Positions 1-4,424 of a stretch of 6,432 nt of DNA are shown here, one piece after another (position 1 is the stretch's first letter; each line of letters starts with the position of its first letter). This stretch comes from Lentisphaerota bacterium. Its GTDB lineage: Bacteria > Verrucomicrobiota > Lentisphaeria > Oligosphaerales > PUNB01. The notes below the pieces were generated by a model. It saw only the letters and a program-made list of their open reading frames with translations. It was not told the origin of the DNA and did not search any database. The stretch lies in NCBI GenBank assembly GCA_003552565.1, contig PUNB01000037.1, positions 1 to 6,432 on the forward strand, in the 5' to 3' direction. The translations under genes were made by a program, and so were the position numbers.

Positions 1-410
1 GCGACATCGGCCGGCAATTCAGCCTCCGCCGGCTGCGGCTCGGAACTGTCCAGTAAAGCGTAATACCCAATCCCGACGGCCGCCACCAAGGTCGCCGCGC
101 CCACGGCGAACCTGAAATACCCCGAAACATTGGGACAAAGCGGAACATCGGCATCATCCAGACCTTTCTTCCGGTCGTTTTCATTTTCCAAGCGGACAGC
201 CGCCGCCGCCCTCCGGGCGATTTCCAATTCCTCGCCCGCCTCAATCTCAGACTCAGGCGGTTGGCGTAGAGCCTCCTCCACACGGAGCAGCCGCTGATGA
301 AACTCCCGACACGGTGAGCAACGCCGCAGATGAAGCCTCGTCAAAGAGTCAAACTCTTTTTTGCTGCTGACATTTCGACTGACTATCCATTGAAAAATAT
401 TACAAAACAT
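1..410 (-). CDS. Membrane-bound anti-sigma factor with zinc-binding (ZAS/zf-HC2-like) N-terminus, 3' end outside window
   Basis: This probably holds the neighbouring ECF sigma factor inactive at the inner membrane. I translated it from the sequence: ATG at 410-408, open to the window edge, 136 codons visible. GAGG lies 8 nt before the ATG. H27-x3-C31-x2-C34 is the classic zinc motif of ZAS anti-sigma factors, and C3 is well placed as a fourth ligand. Residues about 45-85 are charged, rich in Glu, Arg and Ala. A hydrophobic stretch at about 101-120 (FAVGAATLVAAVGIGYYALL) is a single membrane span, followed by an acidic, Pro-rich start of a presumed periplasmic part. The gene is read after the sigma gene on the same strand, the usual order for such pairs. 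The 287-nt gap between them is unusual. Binding to this particular sigma factor is inferred from motif and position. Confidence 0.8.
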   Translation of the reverse strand, partial: MFCNIFQWIVSRNVSSKKEFDSLTRLHLRRCSPCREFHQRLLRVEEALRQPPESEIEAGEELEIARRAAAAVRLENENDRKKGLDDADVPLCPNVSGYFRFAVGAATLVAAVGIGYYALLDSSEPQPAEAELPADV

Positions 411-504
411 CTTTATCGCCTCACTATAGATTGCGAACTATGACTGACGACACATTAGCTCGAGCCCGTCTGGAAAGGTATCTCCGGAGACTTAAAGTTC
501 ATAC

Positions 505-674
505 GCCCCCGCCGAGCTTGTCCCGGCGGAGCGAAAGATTGCAAATAAAAGAATGTTCAACCTTTTTTTTGTTCCGCGGCATGTCGGCGAGCCGACATGC
601 CGCGGAAATGAGAGGGTATCTGCAAATTTATGAAAACCAATCTGCTGCTCCGCCGGGACAAGCCCGGCGGGGGC
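505..674. repeat. 170-bp nested palindromic element (MITE-like)
   Basis: The outer arms at 505-541 and 638-674 are inverted copies, 37 nt each with 33 matches. An inner hairpin at 572-607 is a perfect 17-bp inverted repeat around GA. Outer and inner palindromes share the same centre (589.5), leaving exactly 30 nt of unlike sequence on each side (542-571 and 608-637). Each outer arm is itself a small hairpin with 8-nt half-arms around CTTGT or ACAAG (509-529 with one mismatch; 650-670 perfect). No open frame resembling a transposase is present. It could be a non-autonomous mobile element, a REP-like structure, or a transcribed structure between the two genes. Confidence 0.75.
572..607. repeat. 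Perfect 17-bp hairpin at the centre of the palindromic element
   Basis: The arm TTCCGCGGCATGTCGGC is followed by GA and its exact reverse complement. On the plus strand eight T residues (563-570) precede the hairpin. On the minus strand, the direction of sigma-to-anti-sigma transcription, it is followed by A residues, not U residues. It is therefore not a standard intrinsic terminator for either strand. In RNA it would be very stable and could cause pausing or mark a processing site; that is inference. Confidence 0.8.
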
Positions 675-698
675 ATAACCCCCTTTCCGGACGGGGTC
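639..698 (-). repeat. 60-bp dispersed repeat, copy downstream of sigma gene
   Basis: Read on the minus strand this 60-base unit matches 1436-1495 (plus strand) at 51 of 60 positions without gaps. The unit is GACCCC, then TCCGGAAAGG, TATGCCCC, an 8-bp stem with loop CTTGT, then AGCA and CAGATT. Its first G is the last base of the sigma stop codon TAG, so the repeat starts exactly at the gene end. It forms the right arm of the 170-bp palindromic element. Confidence 0.8.
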
Positions 699-1261
699 TA
701 GCTCAAATCCGACAGCACACGAGCCAGATTTTTCCGCGCCCGATGCAAAAGCACCCTGACGTTCACTTTTGATTTACCGACCACGCGGCTTATCTCTCGG
801 CTGTCCATATCCTCCCGGTACTTCATCCAGATGACTGTGAATTGATCCTCCGGCAGAGAATGCGCCGTCCGCCATATCAACTCGGAAAGTTCGGAATCCG
901 CTATCTCGCGGTCCGGCGACGATGCCGTGCTTCCCTCTTGATGCGGCTGCAAAGGCTCGCAAACCGTTTCACGCCGGCGCAAACGCGAAATCAGATTGTT
1001 ACGAGCAATGGTGAAAAGCCAGGTCTTAAAAGGATAACGGGAATTATATTTGTTAATATGGCGATAACATTTAATCAGCGTATCCTGAACTATCTCTTCG
1101 GCATCTTCACGACTGGCGATTTTGGCGCTGACAAACCCTAAGAGCTGACGCTGATAGCGAGCGGCCAAGCATTCGAAAGCCCGCAAAGAATTATTCCGTA
1201 CCTCCGCAGCCAGTTCAGTATCCGAATATTCTTCATATCCTTTGGTTCGCTCTGACTGCAA
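698..1261 (-). CDS. ECF-type RNA polymerase sigma factor (sigma-70 family)
   Basis: This directs RNA polymerase to a specific promoter set and is probably controlled by the anti-sigma factor downstream. With the TTG start at 1261 it has 187 residues, normal for an ECF sigma factor. Region 2 spans about 25-97: REDAEEIVQDTLIKCYRHI (51-69) is region 2.2, and FKTWLFTIARNNLISRLRRR (78-97) covers 2.3-2.4. Region 4 spans about 133-183, with the helix-turn-helix in SREISRVVGKSKVNVRVLLH. The linker (about 98-125) is short, with no region 3. I chose TTG because AGGAAAT lies just upstream and the family's N-terminus begins right after it. The open frame extends to an ATG at 1489, but those 76 residues are Arg-rich and partly read from the repeat at 1436-1495, so they are unlikely to be real. 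Target promoters are unknown. Confidence 0.88.
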   Translation of the reverse strand: MQSERTKGYEEYSDTELAAEVRNNSLRAFECLAARYQRQLLGFVSAKIASREDAEEIVQDTLIKCYRHINKYNSRYPFKTWLFTIARNNLISRLRRRETVCEPLQPHQEGSTASSPDREIADSELSELIWRTAHSLPEDQFTVIWMKYREDMDSREISRVVGKSKVNVRVLLHRARKNLARVLSDLS

Positions 1262-1317
1262 GGCAAATTTCCTATTTCCTATAAAATAATGATTCCTGGC
1301 GGACAATTCCGTCCTTG

Positions 1318-1414
1318 GACGATAGCGGGCGACCCGCCTCCGCCAAAGGCTGCGGCATGGCATGCGAGAGCGGTGGACGATGGAGAGGCGCTTTACTCGT
1401 AATCCGCTATCGTC
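1318..1414. repeat. Inverted repeat pair upstream of sigma gene
   Basis: GACGATAGCGG at 1318-1328 is the exact reverse complement of CCGCTATCGTC at 1404-1414, with 75 bases between. The 9-mer GGACGATAG at the left arm reappears as GGACGATGG near 1375. The arms enclose a GC-rich stretch of unknown role. The spacing is long for an RNA hairpin, so this may be relic repeat sequence. Confidence 0.5.
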
Positions 1415-1435
1415 GCCCGGATTAACGCCTAGCCT

Positions 1436-1495
1436 GACCCCATCCGGAAAGGTTTTTATGCCCCTACCGGGCTTGTCCCGGTAGAGCAACAGATT
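1436..1495 (+). repeat. 60-bp dispersed repeat, copy upstream of sigma gene
   Basis: This copy matches 639-698 (opposite orientation) at 51 of 60 positions without gaps. Its hairpin (1464-1484) has arms CTACCGGG and CCCGGTAG, while the other copy has CCGCCGGG and CCCGGCGG. Two base pairs therefore differ on both sides with pairing kept. Together the two copies form inverted repeats around the sigma gene. Confidence 0.8.
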
Positions 1496-1563
1496 AAGAT
1501 TCAGGCGAAAGATTATGACGAAAGATTAGGGGAAAACGGGTGCGTCCCTTAATCTCGTTTCCG

Positions 1564-1586
1564 AACCCTTTTCGCATACCCTCTAG
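1564..1586 (+). repeat. 23-base dispersed motif, copy 1
   Basis: This matches 4250-4272 at 21 of 23 positions, sharing AACCCTTT, CGCATA and CCTCTAG. Both copies lie in gaps upstream of genes. The reverse complement (CTAGAGG..ATGCG.AAAGGG) faintly resembles the left part of the 60-bp repeat. The role is unknown. Confidence 0.5.
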
Positions 1587-1659
1587 CCTAAGTTTTTCTG
1601 TGCATGTAGAGACCACAAAACCTTTTCCACACCGGTTCCAGCCTCCCAACGGCCGATCG

Positions 1660-1678
1660 AAAAAAAGGTGTTTTCACC
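1660..1678 (-). terminator. Possible short-stem terminator of the secreted-protein gene
   Basis: On the minus strand GGTG-AAAA-CACC, which includes the TGA stop codon, is followed by seven T residues. The stem is only 4 bp, short for an intrinsic terminator, so this is tentative. Confidence 0.3.
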
Positions 1679-2609
1679 ACTCCGCCTGATTCCTTGCCTC
1701 TTCAATTAATGAGGCCAAATCGCTGGAAGGATACTCCAGCTCAACAACGAGTTCGGTGTCCACAGCGCTAATGTACATCTTTTCAGCTATTTTTGCCAGA
1801 CCCGCCTCCTCCAGTTCCGGACTGAGCCGAGCCAGCGCCCGCATGCCCTGGGCGACATTGGCCATTAATTGCGCCGCTTCCGCATCGCCTGTGTCCAGGC
1901 GCCCGGAAAAATGCAGATCACCCTGTCTTTCAGAAAGATGGAGCAGCATTGCCTGCGCCTGCCGCCATACCGTGGCGTGCCCATGTTCAGCCGCCAGATC
2001 CCCCAGCTCCCGTACATAAACAGCCATTATCGCGTCACCGGGAACCCGCCATAGCGAAGCAAAATCACGATTCCCCGCGGCGCTGCCGGCGCGACCGCCG
2101 AATACATCCAGTCCCAGTTCTAAAGAATCGTGGGAATTTGATATAATGATTGTGTCGTGAGCGGCAAAAGAGCCGTAATTCGTTCGTTCATCAAACCCTC
2201 GCCAACGGTGGATAGACCACTGACGATGTTCCGTTTCCTGATAATGAGCATCCGCTCTCAACAGACTTTTAAGTTTCTCGTGGTTAAAACGGCCCTGGAA
2301 AATCGCCACTGCCTGCTGGGGATCTCCGCCCTGACCATACAGAGTGACGCTGTTTACGTCCTCCAGTAAATCAGAACCGATCACTTCTCCCGTGCTCTCG
2401 ATTCGTCGACAAACATCCTCCGGCATTTCAGCTAAAACCATCCGCCCCATTTCCGAATGCCGAAAATACTGCAGATTAAAATGAAAAACCCAATCAGCGT
2501 TTTCCTCTATAAGGTGCATCGGCGGCGCGGCCGAAGCGGTAAACAGAAAAGCGTTAAAGCAAACCGCCAGGACGACCGCTGAAACTGACAAACCAATAAG
2601 ACGTTTCAT
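1674..2609 (-). CDS. Exported protein of unknown function with N-terminal signal peptide
   Basis: The function is unknown. With the ATG at 2609 it has 311 residues. Residues 1-27 form a Sec-type signal peptide (MKR, a hydrophobic core, then ASA with likely cleavage before A28), so the mature protein should be periplasmic or beyond. The mature part starts with a segment around 39-60 containing DWVFHFNL. It continues with a mixed segment (SVTLYGQG, about 87-94; AVAIFQGRFNHEKL, about 100-113), and ends in a helical region and an acidic tail. No membrane span, lipobox or catalytic motif is visible. The layout reminds me of uncharacterised secreted proteins common in Verrucomicrobia and Planctomycetes, but I cannot confirm this. 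GGAG lies 9 nt before this ATG, whereas the ATG nine codons upstream (2636) has no clear ribosome site. It may be transcribed toward the sigma gene. Confidence 0.8.
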   Translation of the reverse strand: MKRLIGLSVSAVVLAVCFNAFLFTASAAPPMHLIEENADWVFHFNLQYFRHSEMGRMVLAEMPEDVCRRIESTGEVIGSDLLEDVNSVTLYGQGGDPQQAVAIFQGRFNHEKLKSLLRADAHYQETEHRQWSIHRWRGFDERTNYGSFAAHDTIIISNSHDSLELGLDVFGGRAGSAAGNRDFASLWRVPGDAIMAVYVRELGDLAAEHGHATVWRQAQAMLLHLSERQGDLHFSGRLDTGDAEAAQLMANVAQGMRALARLSPELEEAGLAKIAEKMYISAVDTELVVELEYPSSDLASLIEEARNQAEW

Positions 2610-2631
2610 AATCCAGTTCTCCAAATTAATG

Positions 2632-2661
2632 ATCATAACTCAAACTTAAGGCTTTACATCA
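2632..2661 (-). promoter_or_regulatory. Possible sigma-70-like promoter of the secreted-protein gene
   Basis: On the minus strand TTGATG is followed 19 nt later by TATGAT (2632-2637), a five-of-six match to the -10 consensus. The spacing is longer than ideal. A transcript starting near 2625 would include the ribosome site and ATG at 2609 but exclude the upstream ATG at 2636, in agreement with the chosen start. Confidence 0.3.
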
Positions 2662-2769
2662 ACTCTTCCCGCGGAAACCGCCGCGCCGCCGATGACTTTC
2701 AAATTTTCAACAGCAGTGAAGAATATACCTCCTTATACGCAATATCATGAGAGGATGTTACACTAGCCC

Positions 2770-2784
2770 CCCGTCTGGAAAGGG
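2770..2784 (+). repeat. Fragment of the dispersed repeat (CCCGTCTGGAAAGGG)
   Basis: This carries the left-end motif of the 60-bp repeat, including an upstream CTAG as in the copy at 639-701, but the following hairpin is missing. The same motif, CCCGTCTGGAAAGG, occurs at 465-478 ahead of the palindrome arm at 505-541. Confidence 0.5.
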
Positions 2785-2861
2785 TCGATACTTGATTTGA
2801 GCACAACCCGATCAAAAGTCTTCACTGGGGGTATCGAAAAATCCGAACTCCTGAGCACAAA

Positions 2862-2900
2862 AAAGCGAAAATCATCCCATTTCTTCGAGTTATGGGATGA
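2862..2900 (-). terminator. Intrinsic terminator downstream of birA
   Basis: On the minus strand TCATCCCAT (2892-2900) pairs perfectly with ATGGGATGA (2872-2880) across an 11-nt loop. It is followed by TTTT, CGC and TTTTTT. It lies about 120 nt past the birA stop, beyond a larger hairpin, and is well placed to end the birA transcript. Confidence 0.6.
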
Positions 2901-2919
2901 CAGTGAATCACAAAAAGCA

Positions 2920-2978
2920 TGGAGCGCCCGCGTCCTCGCGGGCATTTTAGGATTGCCCGCGAGGAGGCGGGCGCTCCA
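2920..2978. repeat. Large GC-rich hairpin, 25-bp arms
   Basis: The arms at 2920-2944 and 2954-2978 are reverse complements with one mismatch (24 of 25), around a 9-nt loop TTTTAGGAT. The outer ends read TGGAGCGCCCGC and GCGGGCGCTCCA. Read on the minus strand it is followed by TGCTTTTTGTG, so it might add to birA termination. Palindromes of this kind (GGAGCGCCCGCG...) seem to me common as dispersed repeats in Verrucomicrobia-like genomes, but that is from memory. Confidence 0.75.
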
Positions 2979-3018
2979 ATATGAATTGCTCGTAACCAAG
3001 TCTCACCATATTATTAAT

Positions 3019-4014
3019 TCACCAGCTCAAAATCCGCGTGTCGCCGCAGTGAACCACGACTTCGCCACAACTTTTTCTCGGCTGTAGGCGCAAGCCGCCG
3101 TCATGAGAAATACCAAGCACTCTGCCACGGACAATATGCTCGCCGTTCGTGACTTGCACCTCCCGTCCAGCCAAGAGCGAATATCTTTCCATTTCTTCCA
3201 GCAGCTCTCCCAAACCCCGTTGCCCCCAATGCAGATAAAGAGGCTCAAAATGATTAAGAAGTTCTGCCGCCAGCATGGGCCGGCTGAATTCGCGGCCGTG
3301 ATTGGCGGAGAGCATGGAGTTGACAGGATTATCGGTTTGGCCGGAAAACTCCTCCCTTGGGGTATTGACATTAATGCCGATACCGATTACCACATGATGA
3401 ACCCGGTCCAGCTCGGCGGAGCTTTCACATAAAATCCCCGCCGTTTTGCCGCCATCGACGAACAGGTCATTCGGCCATTTTATCCTGACTTCCGAGTCCG
3501 GCAGCATACTTTGCAAAACCCTGCGCCCGGCCAAGGCGGTCACCAGGGAAAGCTGTGAAACCGCGACGGGCGCCACCGCTGGGCGAAGAACCATAGAAAG
3601 ATAGAGATTGCCCCCGGCGGGAGAATGCCACTTCCTCCACATTCTGCCGCGCCCCCGGCTCTGCTGGTCGGCAATCACACATGTCCCCTCTTCCGCCCCA
3701 CCTCCGGCCGCTTCAGCGGCGGCTCGATTGGTGGAATCAACCGTCGGCAGATATTGAATTTGCCATCCGCAAAAAGAGGTTTTCAGAAAAGGCCGTATCT
3801 CCCATGGATATGGAAAGTTGGCGCTCCGGCGCAGACAATATCCCCGCTGTGTCGCCGAATCAATGCCATACCCCAGCCCGCGCAACGTCTGGATATGCTT
3901 CCATACAGCCGCCCGACTGATGCCTAAATCACGACACAAAGCTTCCCCGGAAACATCACCGGAAGTGTGCTGAAGCCGCTCCAGAATTGTCCGCGTCACC
4001 AGATTAAGTTGCAT
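3019..4014 (-). CDS. birA: Bifunctional biotin-[acetyl-CoA-carboxylase] ligase and biotin operon repressor
   Basis: This activates biotin with ATP to biotinyl-AMP and attaches it to a lysine of the biotin carrier protein of acetyl-CoA carboxylase, in the cytoplasm. The 331 residues match full-length two-domain BirA. A winged helix at about 1-62 includes GEALCRDLGISRAAVWKHI (23-41), so it can probably bind DNA as well. The catalytic domain has DSTN (93-96), the biotinyl-AMP loop GRGRMWRKW (121-129), KWPND with its active-site lysine (179-183), GKTAGIL (189-195) and GIGINV (211-216). A C-terminal SH3-like part spans about 281-330. The ATG at 4014 has AGGA 7 nt upstream. No biotin synthesis genes or obvious bio operator are in this window, so its regulatory targets are unknown. 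It faces away from comM. Confidence 0.95.
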   Translation of the reverse strand: MQLNLVTRTILERLQHTSGDVSGEALCRDLGISRAAVWKHIQTLRGLGYGIDSATQRGYCLRRSANFPYPWEIRPFLKTSFCGWQIQYLPTVDSTNRAAAEAAGGGAEEGTCVIADQQSRGRGRMWRKWHSPAGGNLYLSMVLRPAVAPVAVSQLSLVTALAGRRVLQSMLPDSEVRIKWPNDLFVDGGKTAGILCESSAELDRVHHVVIGIGINVNTPREEFSGQTDNPVNSMLSANHGREFSRPMLAAELLNHFEPLYLHWGQRGLGELLEEMERYSLLAGREVQVTNGEHIVRGRVLGISHDGGLRLQPRKSCGEVVVHCGDTRILSW

Positions 4015-4151
4015 TGAAAAGTCCTGTTGTTAGATGTTGTGTGAAAAGGTATATCGTATGTTCCAGGCTTCAACTCGATCTTCTCCCCCGTTTTTCCTGT
4101 CCATTAAGTCAGGGTCACGCCCCGGAAGCTTATGTGAGACTTCGCGTTGTT

Positions 4152-4224
4152 AACCTTGTCCCGAACCTGATTCCAAAGTCAAAAAACACTGGACAAGGTT
4201 CGGGACAAGGTTCGGGACAAGGTT
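4152..4224. repeat. 12-bp tandem repeat with upstream inverted copy
   Basis: GGACAAGGTTCG occurs at 4191-4202 and 4203-4214, with a partial third unit at 4215-4224 (GGACAAGGTT). Upstream, AACCTTGTCCCGAACCT (4152-4168) is the exact reverse complement of 4196-4212 and also of 4208-4224. The 17-nt arm could pair with either register, giving two alternative hairpins. A sliding attenuator, a protein-binding array or a simple repeat expansion are all possible. Confidence 0.75.
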
Positions 4225-4249
4225 TTCAGCAACACAAATTCGGCTCACT

Positions 4250-4272
4250 AACCCTTTCCGCATAACCTCTAG
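4250..4272 (+). repeat. 23-base dispersed motif, copy 2
   Basis: This matches 1564-1586 at 21 of 23 positions in the same orientation. It lies directly before the C9 run, upstream of comM. Confidence 0.5.
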
Positions 4273-4310
4273 TTACCCCCCCCCATAAACATTTTATAAG
4301 CCAACAGATT

Positions 4311-4345
4311 TTACATGGGTTAATTCATGACTATAGTACTATATT
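4311..4345 (+). promoter_or_regulatory. AT-rich region likely to include the comM promoter
   Basis: Candidate elements are TTACAT (4311-4316) with TATAGT (4332-4337, 15-nt spacing), or TATATT (4340-4345) without a good -35 box. None is strong. The sharp fall in GC before comM suggests the promoter is here, but the exact site is uncertain. Confidence 0.25.
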
Positions 4346-4424
4346 AACCATAAGACCGGAATGCTAATTAAGATTATTTTATGTAAAAAGATTTTCCAGA
4401 ATCAAGCAGTAAAAAGGAAAGGCC

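Larger units (their letters stand above)
411..697. other. Gap between sigma and anti-sigma genes, filled by palindromic repeats
   Basis: No convincing gene lies here; the plus-strand open frame across it runs through the repeats and lacks any domain. The gap holds a short repeat motif (465-478), a repeat arm (505-541), a perfect hairpin (572-607) and the inverted repeat arm (638-674). Bases 411-464 contain the anti-sigma ribosome binding site. I see no clear promoter for the anti-sigma gene, so it may depend on transcription from the sigma gene. Confidence 0.6.
1262..1673. other. 412-bp gap upstream of the sigma gene, repeat-rich, no gene seen
   Basis: The minus-strand frame that runs into 1489 has no domain and crosses repeats. 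Contents are an 11-bp inverted repeat pair (1318-1328 and 1404-1414), the dispersed 60-bp repeat (1436-1495), two close GAAAGATTA copies (about 1507-1528), a 23-base motif shared with 4250-4272, and a possible weak terminator next to the secreted-protein stop. I could not find a confident promoter for the sigma gene. Confidence 0.6.
2610..3018. other. Gap between birA and the secreted-protein gene
   Basis: I see no gene here. Open frames across 2763-3087 on either strand read through a large hairpin and are not credible. The gap holds a strong intrinsic terminator (minus strand), a 25-bp-arm hairpin, a fragment of the dispersed repeat (2770-2784) and a possible promoter for the secreted-protein gene. 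Around 2728 the minus strand has a strong Shine-Dalgarno-like AAGGAGG with no usable start codon after it. Confidence 0.6.
4015..4424. other. 410-bp gap between divergent birA and comM
   Basis: The one plus-strand frame here (4014-4265) starts at a TTG opposite the birA start and has no homology I recognise; its Gly-Gln-Gly-Ser repeats are simply the DNA tandem repeat, so I do not call it. The left part is mixed sequence with a tandem and inverted repeat. The centre has a C9 run (4276-4284), and 4285-4418 is clearly AT-rich and should hold the comM promoter. Confidence 0.6.

Noticed and set aside
572..607. Intrinsic terminator for the sigma gene
   Set aside because: The stem is excellent, but the bases after it in the direction of transcription are A residues rather than T.
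431..772. Plus-strand open frame of 113 codons
   Set aside because: It crosses the palindromic element and runs into the sigma gene antisense; no domain and no plausible ribosome site.
2715..2755. Small gene after the strong AAGGAGG near 2728 (minus strand)
   Set aside because: No ATG or GTG at a suitable distance; the nearby TTG frame stops after three codons.
2763..3087. Overlapping open frames on both strands in the gap after birA
   Set aside because: They read through the large hairpin and terminator, and their composition looks non-coding.
4152..4224. CRISPR array
   Set aside because: Units are 12 bp and directly adjacent with no spacers, and no cas gene is in the window.
4014..4265. 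Plus-strand frame with Gly-Gln-Gly-Ser repeats
   Set aside because: It starts at a TTG opposite the birA start codon, and the peptide repeat is only the 12-bp DNA repeat translated.
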